Source of the DNA: an uncultured Rhodospirillales bacterium
Lineage (GTDB): Bacteria > Pseudomonadota > Alphaproteobacteria > ATCC43930 > CGMCC-115725
Assembly (NCBI GenBank): GCA_903822185.1
Contig: CAIJOA010000011.1
Span: 62,001-126,000 of the forward strand
Length of the DNA stretch: 64,000 nt
Reading direction: 5' to 3'
Positions 7,849 through 15,735 of this stretch are shown piece by piece. Every line of letters starts with the position of its first letter. The first letter of the stretch is position 1. The translations under genes and the position numbers were made by a program. Under the pieces are notes generated by a model. That model saw only the letters and a list, made by a program, of their open reading frames with translations. It did not search any database and was not told the DNA's origin.

Positions 7849-9455
7849 GCCGCCACCTCTTGAACGGCAAGAGCCGGAGCCGGACGTGTCTTGACCCAGA
7901 CTTCGTCGAGGCCGCCGCTGGTCAGGAGATGCCGCTGCGCGGTATCGAGCTTCGCGTAGTCCTCGCGCTTGTGCATACCGCGCGTCTCCGTCCGCACGAG
8001 GGCGCTGCGGAACATCCAGCGCGCCGTCGCCGTCATCGCCGCGGCCTCACGCGCCTTGACGACATCCTCCGGCGCCGCCGCGTCGGCCTGGCGGATATCC
8101 GACCACAACAGATCGAGCTGGCGCAGCGAATGATGCAGGACCGTACCGGTGCGGAAGTAGTTCTTGTCGTACGGTAATACCTCGTCCTGTACCGCGCGGG
8201 TAACGCGGGCCGGATCGAACGGGCGATCGTTCCGCGTTTCGAGCGCAACACCGCCGGCGCGTGTCACGACGCGTTTTGCCGTGCGCGTTCCGAGGTGCCG
8301 AGCACGATCCGCCGCCGCCGCACCAGCCCAAAATCCCGATGACATCGCCCAGGCCGCGTTATGGCTGCCACCGCCGGTGAAACCGCCACAGATCAATTCG
8401 CGCGTCGCCGCGTCGCCCGCCGCATAAAGCCCTGGTACCGACGTCGCGCAGCTTTGATCGGTGATGCGCAATCCACCGGTGCCGCGCACCGTCCCTTCGA
8501 GACGCAGAGTCACGGGGAAACGCTGCGTGAAGGGATTGATCCCGCCGCGATCGAACGACAAAAAGAAGTTCGGCTGCGCCATACGCATCGCCGCCTGAAC
8601 CGATTCATCGGCGCGGTCAATCTGCGCATAAACTTTCTCGCTCAACAGCTTCTTCGCGATCACCGAGCGATGCCGGCCAGCCGCATCGGGAATGACGGTC
8701 CCTGCCTCGTCGGTGAAGGTCGCCCAATTGTAAAAGAGCGTCTTCGTCACCGACCCGAACGCCGGCGCGATGGCGTAGGCGTTGGAGAACTCCATGCTCG
8801 AAAAGTCGGCGCCCGCCTCGGCGGCCATCAGATAGCCGTCGCCGGTCAAAACATTGCAGCCCAGCGCCTTGCTGAGGAACGCGCAACCGCCGGTCGCAAT
8901 TACCACGGCCTTCGCACGCACGACCCAGCTTTCATCCTGCTGACGCCGTACACCCATGGCGCCGGCAACCGCGCCTTCGTCATCGACTAGTAGTTCAAGC
9001 GCCGGGCTATGGTCGAGTATCTTCACGCCGGCTTCGCGCACACGCTTGCGCATCAAGCGCATATATTCCGGACCCTGCAGCGAAGTGCGTTGCGATTTTC
9101 CCTCGTCGTTGGTCGCGAAGGGATAACCCCATTCCGCGAGAAGATTGATGTTGTCGTAGGTCTGATCGAGGACGCGACCCATCCAGGCGCGATCGGCAAG
9201 GAAACCGCCCAATGCTTCGCGGCTCGCCATCGCGGCTTCACGCTTCGCCTGCTCGGGCTGCACATACCAAACGCCGGTTCCCGATGGGGCCGTCGCACCC
9301 GAACTGCCGCAATAGCCTTTATCCACCAACACGACACGCGCGCCGTTTCCGGCAGCGCTGCATGCGGCCCAGGCGCCGGCGGGACCACCGCCGATCACGA
9401 GAACATCGGCATCGAATTGAATTGAGCCCGCGGCGTTCGAAAGCGTATTGGCCAT
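7845..9455 (-). CDS. FAD flavoprotein, fumarate reductase/AprA family
   Basis: A 536-residue FAD protein. The dinucleotide motif VIGGGPAGAWAA lies at about 20-31, followed by VLVDKGYCGSSGATAPSG, an FAD-contact segment VVIATGGCAFLS, and a C-terminal PGLYAAGDAATRELICGGFTGGGS typical of succinate dehydrogenase, fumarate reductase, aspartate oxidase and APS reductase alpha. No signal peptide, so cytosolic. Automatic annotation would call it adenylylsulfate reductase alpha, but the sulfonate-type transporter operon and the sigma-54 promoter argue for reductive or oxidative handling of an imported organosulfur compound. I chose MANTLSN at 9453-9455, preceded by AAGGGAC; the longer frame upstream is unlike the family and would cover the promoter. 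Confidence 0.9.
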   Translation of the reverse strand: MANTLSNAAGSIQFDADVLVIGGGPAGAWAACSAAGNGARVVLVDKGYCGSSGATAPSGTGVWYVQPEQAKREAAMASREALGGFLADRAWMGRVLDQTYDNINLLAEWGYPFATNDEGKSQRTSLQGPEYMRLMRKRVREAGVKILDHSPALELLVDDEGAVAGAMGVRRQQDESWVVRAKAVVIATGGCAFLSKALGCNVLTGDGYLMAAEAGADFSSMEFSNAYAIAPAFGSVTKTLFYNWATFTDEAGTVIPDAAGRHRSVIAKKLLSEKVYAQIDRADESVQAAMRMAQPNFFLSFDRGGINPFTQRFPVTLRLEGTVRGTGGLRITDQSCATSVPGLYAAGDAATRELICGGFTGGGSHNAAWAMSSGFWAGAAAADRARHLGTRTAKRVVTRAGGVALETRNDRPFDPARVTRAVQDEVLPYDKNYFRTGTVLHHSLRQLDLLWSDIRQADAAAPEDVVKAREAAAMTATARWMFRSALVRTETRGMHKREDYAKLDTAQRHLLTSGGLDEVWVKTRPAPALAVQEVAA

Positions 9456-9545
9456 TACAAGTCCCTTATGGGTGAAACCGGACTTCCTCAGAGACGGCAG
9501 GCCACGCCGTTCAATCGCGCGCGATACCGTTTCCGTTTCACCAAG

Positions 9546-9562
9546 AGCAGAATATGTGCCAA
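9546..9562 (-). promoter_or_regulatory. Sigma-54-type promoter of the flavoprotein-ferredoxin-ABC operon
   Basis: On the reverse strand the sequence TTGGCACATATTCTGCT matches the -24/-12 consensus: TGGCAC, exact GG-N10-GC spacing and TGC plus T at -12. The expected transcription start is near 9535, about 80 bases before the flavoprotein ATG. An intact bEBP gene lies at the far end of the same locus. The match is by eye. Confidence 0.7.
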
Positions 9563-9632
9563 CCGGGAATAATCGCGGCTTTGCACCGTTTTCATTACCT
9601 GTACGCCGACGCGGCAACGCTGCGAATCGTCA

Positions 9633-9654
9633 CGCTGTTGCGATGGCAACAGCG
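9633..9654. promoter_or_regulatory. Enhancer-like inverted repeat (candidate bEBP site)
   Basis: CGCTGTTGC, four bases, GCAACAGCG: a perfect 9-base inverted repeat. It sits 71 bases upstream of the -24 box and roughly 100-120 bases upstream of the predicted start, a usual distance for a sigma-54 activator site. A looser half-site GGCAACGC lies nearby at 9613-9620. Confidence 0.55.
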
Positions 9655-9833
9655 ACGCGATGATATTGTTGATTTTGCAGCACCCGATCAGCAGCAAACA
9701 TCCGCGCCGAAACATTGCGTCTTATTTCAAACAAAATCGGGCTCGGAAAACGGCGCTTGACTCAAACAGCTCTGCTGCAAGAACAGCAAAACCGTTCATA
9801 GATCTGTCACGGACTTTTAGTGCAATCCGACCA

Positions 9834-9932
9834 CGAACCCTTCAACAGGCTCAGGGTGAGGCTGATTTTAGGCGCTGCATTTTATGATGCTGGTTTCGGA
9901 TTCACCTCACCCTGAGCCTGTCGAAGGGCTCG
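9834..9932. repeat. Palindromic REP-like element, copy 2
   Basis: Arms at 9834-9861 and 9905-9932 repeat those of copy 1. The right arm is identical to copy 1; the left arm has two changes (AACCC and TTCAAC in place of AGCCC and TTCGAC). The 43-base centre differs in sequence but again forms a small GCAT...ATGC hairpin. The whole unit is bracketed by a 10-base direct repeat GTGCAATCCG (9820-9829 and 9941-9950). Confidence 0.85.
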
Positions 9933-9983
9933 TGGTGTTGGTGCAATCCGCAACGACGCGATCGATAGATCGTCCGTTACTTC

Positions 9984-10811
9984 TCAACCCTCGACCGATG
10001 GCGTCGGATAGCCTTTGCGACGCTTGAAGGCCTTCACCAACTCGCGCACGAGACCGGCTTGCGGCAAGCTGAGTTTTGCCGCGTCGGCTTCTTTCAGGAC
10101 GATGTTCATATCTTTCTCGGCCCAAGGCGTCGGACGTTCGTCCGAGCGTGCGCTCATCGAAAAATTTTGTGCGCTGGAATGGACAAGCGCGCTACGCATC
10201 TTTTCGGGATCGACGCCAAGCGCAGCGCTGAGTTCGAAGCCTTCTTCGTTCGCCATCATGCAGGACCAGAGAATGAGGTTGTTGACCATCTTCCCCACCT
10301 GACCCGCACCGAACGGGCCAAGATGGAAAATGTCACTGGCGTAACATTGGAACACCGGCTCACATGCCTTGAAGGCCGCTTCATCGCCGCCACCCAAAAT
10401 CAACATCGTCCCCGCCTCGGCGAAGGTTTCGCCGCGGGTCAGCGCCATGTCGAGCAGCACGATGCCGCTTCCCGCTGTGCGCTCCACCAAATTGCGCGCA
10501 TAGGTCGGCGCGACCGTCGATCCCATCGCGACAATGAGGCCCGGCCGCGCGCCGGCTACAATACCGTCCGGACCAAACAGGGCTGCATCGACCTGCGCAT
10601 CGAAACCGACGACGATCAGCACCGCATCGCTTTGCTGCGCCAACTCGCGCGGACTGGCCGCAATGGTGACGCCCAGCGCCGCGACTTTGTTGCAGGCATC
10701 GGCGGCCAAGTCGAACCCGACAACGCTGTAGCCTTTGGCAAGCAGATGTCGCGACATCGGCCGCCCCATCGCACCCAACCCGATAACGCCGATCCGTTTG
10801 GGGGTATTCAT
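9984..10811 (-). CDS. NAD(P)-dependent beta-hydroxyacid dehydrogenase family protein
   Basis: A 275-residue member of the 3-hydroxyisobutyrate/6-phosphogluconate dehydrogenase superfamily. It has the N-terminal Rossmann motif IGVIGLGAMGRPMSRHL, the substrate-loop region ALTRGETFAEAGTMLILGGG and the catalytic-Lys helix GAGQVGKMVNNLI. Such enzymes reversibly oxidise short beta-hydroxyacids (tartronate semialdehyde, hydroxyisobutyrate and similar). The gene starts five bases after the stop of the upstream binding-protein gene, so the two form an operon; substrate unknown. Confidence 0.9.
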   Translation of the reverse strand: MNTPKRIGVIGLGAMGRPMSRHLLAKGYSVVGFDLAADACNKVAALGVTIAASPRELAQQSDAVLIVVGFDAQVDAALFGPDGIVAGARPGLIVAMGSTVAPTYARNLVERTAGSGIVLLDMALTRGETFAEAGTMLILGGGDEAAFKACEPVFQCYASDIFHLGPFGAGQVGKMVNNLILWSCMMANEEGFELSAALGVDPEKMRSALVHSSAQNFSMSARSDERPTPWAEKDMNIVLKEADAAKLSLPQAGLVRELVKAFKRRKGYPTPSVEG

Positions 10812-10816
10812 GCCGA

Positions 10817-11788
10817 CTACTCCATAACCGGCGTCAGACCGGGAATGACAAGACGTTCGATCGGCGGTACGACCTCGATGTCGCCGAGATCGTGCATCGC
10901 ATTGACGAGATTGCCGAGCTTCGATTTAGACACCGCACCGGTGGCGGCAAAGAAATCGCCGTTGCGCAGAAAATCGTAACTCTGCGTAACGTCTTCGGGA
11001 CGGCCCTGGCTCGCTTCGACCATGATCTTGATCGCTTCGTCGCGATTGGCCGGATCGCGGAACCAGGCGACGCCTTTGACATAGACCGCAATCAGCTTAC
11101 GCACATCCTCGCGATGCGCCTCGGCCCAAGCCCGATTGACCGCCGAGCCCGAGAACGGAAATTCACCGACATAGTCTTTGACGAGGCCGAGGTTCGTATA
11201 ACCAGCCGCCGCCGCGTAAAAATTCCCCGGCTGGCTCAGCATCGCCGCATCGACCGCTTTCGCCTGCAACGCGGCGAGGCGCGCCGGCGTGCTGCCGAAG
11301 AATTTCATATCGAAATCACCGCGCTTCATGCCGCTCGGCGCCAGCATCCGGTCGAGATAGATATTGGTAATGTCGTTGAAGCCGCCGACGGCGACGGTCT
11401 TGCCGCGCAACGCACCGAGATTCTTGATCTCGGGTTGTCCCATCAGCACGTACGGTGCGGCCTGAACCTCGACCAGCACCAGCGCGACCGGCCCGCCTTT
11501 GACCATCGCGCGGATCGGATCGACCAGACCGCTGGAGATCGCGAGATCAAGCGAGTCCGCCGACAGTTGCTGCAACAGGTTCGGCGCCGACTGAACATAA
11601 ACGATGTCGAATTCCAGCCCTTCTGCGGCGAAGAAGCCTTTACTCATGCCGATATAGAACGGCCAGCCGAGTGGTGAGGCCGATCCGATAGCGCCGGTGC
11701 GAATCTTGTCGGCAGCCGACACCGGTGAAATCAACATCGCAACGAGTGCCGCAATGGCCGCAAACAGCCCGATCCCTTGCCTGACCAT
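10817..11788 (-). CDS. Orphan NMT1/SsuA-type substrate-binding protein
   Basis: A 323-residue periplasmic binding protein with a clear Sec signal (LFAAIAALVAMLISPVSAA) and NMT1/THI5-like features: GSASPLGWPFYIGMSKGFFAAEGLEFDIVY, LDLAISSGLVDPIRAMVKGG and LRGKTVAVGGFND. No permease or ATPase lies beside it; only a dehydrogenase follows. It could serve the ATPase-permease pair at 46-48 kb, which lacks a binding protein, or another transporter outside the window. That pairing is a guess. Confidence 0.9.
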   Translation of the reverse strand: MVRQGIGLFAAIAALVAMLISPVSAADKIRTGAIGSASPLGWPFYIGMSKGFFAAEGLEFDIVYVQSAPNLLQQLSADSLDLAISSGLVDPIRAMVKGGPVALVLVEVQAAPYVLMGQPEIKNLGALRGKTVAVGGFNDITNIYLDRMLAPSGMKRGDFDMKFFGSTPARLAALQAKAVDAAMLSQPGNFYAAAAGYTNLGLVKDYVGEFPFSGSAVNRAWAEAHREDVRKLIAVYVKGVAWFRDPANRDEAIKIMVEASQGRPEDVTQSYDFLRNGDFFAATGAVSKSKLGNLVNAMHDLGDIEVVPPIERLVIPGLTPVME

Positions 11789-11908
11789 GATCCTCCCCTT
11801 TTTCCGCTCGATGGCGTTTGCCGTAGTCTAGCGCAGAAATCGGCGATTGGGTTGTTCTCTCCAACGATTGCACCCGATAAGATCGTAGCGCGTTGTATCG
11901 AGGGGAAA

Positions 11909-13351
11909 ATGTCGGGCGAAGAGCAGAGCGCCAAGGGCTCGTGGGGCGAGCTGTTTACCGATGGGCGCGGTCTCTATTCCTCGCTGATCATCGGCGGCAT
12001 CGCCATGCACGCGACCCAGATGCTGGTGATCGCGATCATCATGCCGACGGTTGTCGCGGATATGGGCGGCGCGGCCTACTACACCTGGGCGGCGATGCTC
12101 TACACCATCGGCGCGATCATCGGCGCGTCCTCGACCGGCGCGGTCTGGGCGAAATTCGGCGCGCGTAAAGGCTACACGCTCGGCTCCGCCATCTTCGCCG
12201 CTGCGACCCTGGCCTGCGCCCTCTCCCCCGACATGGCGATGCTTTGCGGCGCGCGGCTCGTTCAGGGCTGGGCCGGCGGACTTATCTCCGGCGGCGGCAC
12301 GGCGATGATCATGAGCCTTTATGACTCGCGGCTTCGCACCCGCATTCTGGCGATCTCGCAAGGTACCTTTACCGCATGCCATTTGGGCGGCCCGGTTGTC
12401 GGCGGACTCTTCGCCTCGATTCATTGGTGGCGCGGATCGTTCTGGATCATGGTGCCGGTGATGACGCTCTTCGCCGTCCTCGCCTGGCTGAAGATTCCCG
12501 CAAGGCTCGACACCGAAGCCGAACGCAACGGCGTGCCGCCTTTCCCGTTCTTTCGCCTTGGCATGTTGTCGATCGGCGTCTGCTTCGTCGCTGCCGCCGG
12601 TCCGGTCGATAGCATGCTCTTACGCTTGGCATTGATCGGCGGCGCCGTATTGCTGGTCGGCGCGACCTTCCGGCTCGACCGTGAGGCAGGTAACAAGCTG
12701 TTCCCCAGCCATGCCCTCTCGTTGAACGTGCCGATCGGACTCTGTCTGTGGATTCTGATGATCCATTCGATGGCGCAGACGTCGATCACCTTGTTCCTGC
12801 CGCTGCTGCTGCAGGTGGTTCACGGCGTCTCGCCGTTCTTCATCAACTTCATCACCATCACGATTTCGCTGGGCTGGACCATCGGCAGTTTCAGCGTTTC
12901 CGGCTGGGCCGGCCGGCGCGAGCGCATGACCTTGTGGATCGGACCAGCCATCGCTTTCGCCTCGCTCCTCTGCATTACCCTCATCGCGCGGTCGCCGCAG
13001 CTTTCGCTTCTGACCTTCAGCGCTTTCATGATGGGAACCGGCATCGGTATTTATTACGTCCATCTGATGGCGCGGACGATGGAACAAGCGCCGTCTGGTG
13101 AGCAGCGGACCACGGCCGCCGCGCTCTCCTCGATACGCTCGCTCGGCACCGCCTTCGGCGCGGCGATCGCCGGCGTCATCGCGCATAGCGCCGGGCTCGG
13201 CGACGCGACCGATCCCATCGCGGTCGGCGATGCGGTGTCGGCGGTTTATTTGGCCTGCCTCGTCCCGTACGGGCTGGTCGTCTTGCTGGCGTTCCGTTTC
13301 GTGCAGATCGCGATGCCCAAGGAAAAGATCGCGCCGGCGAGCGCTCTCTAA
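11909..13351 (+). CDS. MFS transporter, drug:H+ antiporter type
   Basis: A 480-residue major-facilitator protein with about 12-14 membrane helices. The first ones run from LIIGGIAMHATQMLVIAIIMPTVVAD, followed by a motif-A-like loop (GAVWAKFGARKGYTLGSAIF) and LVQGWAGGLISGGGTAMIMS typical of the DHA2/EmrB group. The substrate is not deducible. AGGGG four bases before the ATG at 11909 decides the start. The last four bases overlap the convergent hydroxylase gene. It is divergent from the binding-protein operon, which begins 120 bases upstream. Confidence 0.9.
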   Translation: MSGEEQSAKGSWGELFTDGRGLYSSLIIGGIAMHATQMLVIAIIMPTVVADMGGAAYYTWAAMLYTIGAIIGASSTGAVWAKFGARKGYTLGSAIFAAATLACALSPDMAMLCGARLVQGWAGGLISGGGTAMIMSLYDSRLRTRILAISQGTFTACHLGGPVVGGLFASIHWWRGSFWIMVPVMTLFAVLAWLKIPARLDTEAERNGVPPFPFFRLGMLSIGVCFVAAAGPVDSMLLRLALIGGAVLLVGATFRLDREAGNKLFPSHALSLNVPIGLCLWILMIHSMAQTSITLFLPLLLQVVHGVSPFFINFITITISLGWTIGSFSVSGWAGRRERMTLWIGPAIAFASLLCITLIARSPQLSLLTFSAFMMGTGIGIYYVHLMARTMEQAPSGEQRTTAAALSSIRSLGTAFGAAIAGVIAHSAGLGDATDPIAVGDAVSAVYLACLVPYGLVVLLAFRFVQIAMPKEKIAPASAL

Positions 13352-14520
13352 ACCTCGTGGCCGTAGAGCCAATCGAGCGGCGCATAGTCGGTCGGTGAGC
13401 GTGCCGCCATCATCGCGTTGCGCGTGGTCGCCGAGAATCCATCCATGTGGAAGAACGATCCCATTGCCCCGGCGGTGATCTGGACGCGCGCGGTGCGGAA
13501 GCTTCGCTCGGCCTGATAGGCCAGCAGTGCCGCGGTCGGATCGCCGTCGCGATTGCCGAGATGCTGGGCAAGACACAATCCGTCTTCGATCGCCTGACAT
13601 GCGCCTTGGGCGATGTACTGGTACATCGGATGCGCCGCATCGCCGATGAGGACGATGCGATTTTTGATCCAGTTGCCGATCGGTTTGCGGTCGTACATCG
13701 GCCAGCGCTTGTCGCGCCACATCAGCTTGAGGCAGTCCTGCAGATAACCGCAGGCCTGAGAAAAATGCGCCTCAAGCTCGTCATAGCCGCCCCAGCCGTC
13801 ATAGCCCGGCCGATAGCTGGGACTCTTGAAGACCGCGACCTGATTAAAGACTTCGCCGCGGCGAATGGGATACTGCACGAAATGCAGGTTGGGTCCGATC
13901 CACATCAAGACGGAATCCGGTCCCGCATGCGGTGAGATATCGGCGATCGGCAGCGTGCCGCGATAGGCGACATAACCGTTACAGACTGGCTCGTCGTCAT
14001 GGACGATCTTGCGGAGATGCGACCAGAGTCCATCCGCCGCGATCAACACATCGGCTTCATAGGACGCGCCATCGGCGCAGCGCGCCCGCGCCGCATCGCC
14101 GAGATCATCGACGGCGACGACATCGCGTTTCGCTTCGAGCGTCACCAGATCGTTTTTCCGACAGGCATCCAGCAACACGGACAACAGATCCCCGCGATGC
14201 ATCACCATATAAGGCTGACCGTACCGGCGGCGGAAGGCATCGCCGAATTCGATGGTGGTAATCGGCTTCTCGGCCAGGGCATCCATCCAGACATGCCGCG
14301 CCGGCAACACGGCATGTTCCTTCAAGGCTTCGACCACGCCCAGCTTCGCCAGGACGCGGCCGGCATTCGGCGCAAGCTGCAGCCCGGCGCCGATTTCGGC
14401 GAACTCCGCGCCCTTTTCCAGCACATGAACCCGCCGCCCCTGTTGCGCCAGCGCCAACGCGACGGTCAATCCGCCGATACCGCCGCCGACCACCAACGTC
14501 GGAATTCTGCCCGATGCCAT
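13348..14520 (-). CDS. FAD-dependent aromatic hydroxylase, salicylate/3-hydroxybenzoate type
   Basis: A 390-residue group A flavin monooxygenase. The FAD motif GGGIGGLTVALALAQQG is near 12-28, the DG motif is ADGLWSHLRKI, and the second FAD motif is RIVLIGDAAHPMYQYIAQGACQAIEDG. Related enzymes hydroxylate salicylate, 3-hydroxybenzoate or 6-hydroxynicotinate with NAD(P)H and O2. No ring-cleavage genes lie nearby, so the pathway is open. It is cytosolic, stands alone and converges on the MFS gene with a four-base overlap. Confidence 0.9.
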   Translation of the reverse strand: MASGRIPTLVVGGGIGGLTVALALAQQGRRVHVLEKGAEFAEIGAGLQLAPNAGRVLAKLGVVEALKEHAVLPARHVWMDALAEKPITTIEFGDAFRRRYGQPYMVMHRGDLLSVLLDACRKNDLVTLEAKRDVVAVDDLGDAARARCADGASYEADVLIAADGLWSHLRKIVHDDEPVCNGYVAYRGTLPIADISPHAGPDSVLMWIGPNLHFVQYPIRRGEVFNQVAVFKSPSYRPGYDGWGGYDELEAHFSQACGYLQDCLKLMWRDKRWPMYDRKPIGNWIKNRIVLIGDAAHPMYQYIAQGACQAIEDGLCLAQHLGNRDGDPTAALLAYQAERSFRTARVQITAGAMGSFFHMDGFSATTRNAMMAARSPTDYAPLDWLYGHEV

Positions 14521-14602
14521 GCCCGATTTCCTCGCCCCAACGACTCTTTATCGAGCCGCTACAGTGACATTTCGTTTTCCCGGCGCAACCCCTAGAAAAA
14601 AT

Positions 14603-14617
14603 GTTCTCTTTCTGTTC
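14603..14617 (+). promoter_or_regulatory. LexA (SOS) box before an unknown gene pair
   Basis: GTTCTCTTTCTGTTC is a perfect GTTC-N7-GTTC direct repeat, the alphaproteobacterial LexA site. It lies 47 bases before the ATG of the unknown gene at 14665. The same form occurs upstream of imuA in this window (14607-type spacer TCTTTCT against TCTATTT), and both are followed or preceded by a start at similar distance. Confidence 0.65.
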
Positions 14618-14664
14618 CAACTCGTATAGGGTGAATTTCAGCACCTCATTCCAGGGGAATGGAC

Positions 14665-14982
14665 ATGAACGCAGCCGCTATTGTCGATGAATATCTCCAA
14701 AGCCATTTCGGCACCCAGCTCGAAGACGTCCTCTGCGACGGCTGCCTGGTGGGACGGCCCGACATACGCCTTGCCGAGACGGTCAAGATCCTGCCCCGGA
14801 TGATACGGTCCGAAAGGGAAGACGATGGCGGCGAGTTCAACAGCTATGAAGGAACGCTGATCATCGACGATCTCTGGTACCGTTTCGGCTGCCAGATCGT
14901 GATCGACAGCAATGGATCGCACTTCATGGCCGATATCAGCAGCTTCGAAGCCGTCGAATGGAAGCTGCGGATCGCGGTTTGA
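14665..14982 (+). CDS. Unknown protein, probably SOS-regulated
   Basis: A 105-residue acidic protein that I do not recognise. It begins MNAAAIVDEYLQSHFG, has two cysteines (VLCDGCLVG), a strand-rich middle (YEGTLIIDDLWYRFGCQIVID) and ends with AVEWKLRIAV. No signal peptide or membrane helix. AGGGG seven bases upstream favours the ATG at 14665 over the one at 14659. A perfect LexA box lies just upstream, so it is likely induced by DNA damage. A second small gene follows closely. Confidence 0.65.
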   Translation: MNAAAIVDEYLQSHFGTQLEDVLCDGCLVGRPDIRLAETVKILPRMIRSEREDDGGEFNSYEGTLIIDDLWYRFGCQIVIDSNGSHFMADISSFEAVEWKLRIAV

Positions 14983-15002
14983 TCCCGAGCAGCGCTTTCC
15001 TC

Positions 15003-15233
15003 ATGTTGCCCGATTGGCGGTTGCGAAATTTCGCCTGGCGGATGGTTGATTGCCACGGCGCCGGTGCGTTCGATCGGGCGATCGCCCTCGCCAAGCAACG
15101 TCACGCTGAAGGCGAGACCATCGCCACGGCAATGTGGATTGCTGTCGCCCGGCATATCGGCTTCATCGCCGCGCCCGATCGAAAGATAGTCGAAGCCTCG
15201 AACGCCACGCTGTCGATGTTGGAAGCGGTTTAG
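15003..15233 (+). CDS. Small unknown protein, DUF6961-like
   Basis: A 76-residue protein from the ATG at 15003. The centre (WRMVDCHGAGAFDRAIALAKQRHAEGETIATAMWIAVARHI) resembles, from memory, the short helical DUF6961 family found in Alphaproteobacteria; that assignment is tentative. An earlier ATG at 14958 would overlap the previous gene by 25 bases. Neither start has a strong ribosome binding site. It lies downstream of the same LexA box and probably shares its transcript. Confidence 0.5.
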   Translation: MLPDWRLRNFAWRMVDCHGAGAFDRAIALAKQRHAEGETIATAMWIAVARHIGFIAAPDRKIVEASNATLSMLEAV

Positions 15234-15234
15234 C

Positions 15235-15735
15235 TCAGACGCCGACGAGTTGGCGGAAGCGGCTGCCGTGGAAGACAAGCGGCTCGACATTCGGCTCGAC
15301 ATGCAGCTTTTCGATCTGCAACAGCGCGATATCGTGATCGCCCGCCGGAATACATTGATCCAGCAGACATTCGAGCCAGACCGCCGAGCCATTGATGAAA
15401 ACGGCGCCGGATTCGCTGGCCGTCCATTCGATGCCGGCGAAGCGGTCGCCGGTCTTGGAGGCAAGCTGACGGCAGGCCGCGTCGTGACCGACGCTGAGGA
15501 CGCTGACACCGAGACGGGTCACGCCATTGAGCTTGCGCCAGGTTTCCGAGCTGGTCTGGACACAGATCGACACCAACGGCGGCGCGAGCGACACCGAAGT
15601 GAAGGAGCTGGCTGCCATGCCGACCGGCACGCCGCCGACCATGGCGCACAGCGCGGTAACGCCACTAGGAAAGCAACCGAAAGCATCGCGCAATTCGCGG
15701 TGATCGGTTGCGGGACGCATCGAGGAGAGGCTCAT
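15235..15735 (-). CDS. Flavin reductase family protein (HpaC/DIM6 type)
   Basis: A 166-residue flavin reductase with the family's early motif LRDAFGCFPSGVTALCA, the FMN-binding VGMAASSFTSVSLAPPLVSICV, and the tail HDIALLQIEKLHV (HDI.. motif). It makes free reduced FMN or FAD for partner monooxygenases. Its ATG overlaps the stop of the neighbouring NADPH:FMN reductase gene as ATGA (15732-15735), so the two are coupled. Two luciferase-like monooxygenases in this window could use the product. Confidence 0.9.
   Translation of the reverse strand: MSLSSMRPATDHRELRDAFGCFPSGVTALCAMVGGVPVGMAASSFTSVSLAPPLVSICVQTSSETWRKLNGVTRLGVSVLSVGHDAACRQLASKTGDRFAGIEWTASESGAVFINGSAVWLECLLDQCIPAGDHDIALLQIEKLHVEPNVEPLVFHGSRFRQLVGV

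Larger units (their letters stand above)
9456..9983. other. Regulatory intergenic region of the flavoprotein operon
   Basis: This 528-base stretch has no supported gene. It holds, from the operon outward, a sigma-54-type promoter (9546-9562), a perfect 9-base inverted repeat (9633-9654) and a palindromic repeat element (9834-9932). Small open frames inside it look like antisense or random frames. Confidence 0.6.

Noticed and set aside
7522-9455. Calling the pair dissimilatory APS reductase AprAB
   Set aside because: No sat, qmo or sox genes; the pair is embedded in a sulfonate-type import operon.
12620-13720. 366-codon reverse frame opposite the MFS gene
   Set aside because: Arg/Asp/Gln-rich with no domain; antisense of a clear membrane transporter.
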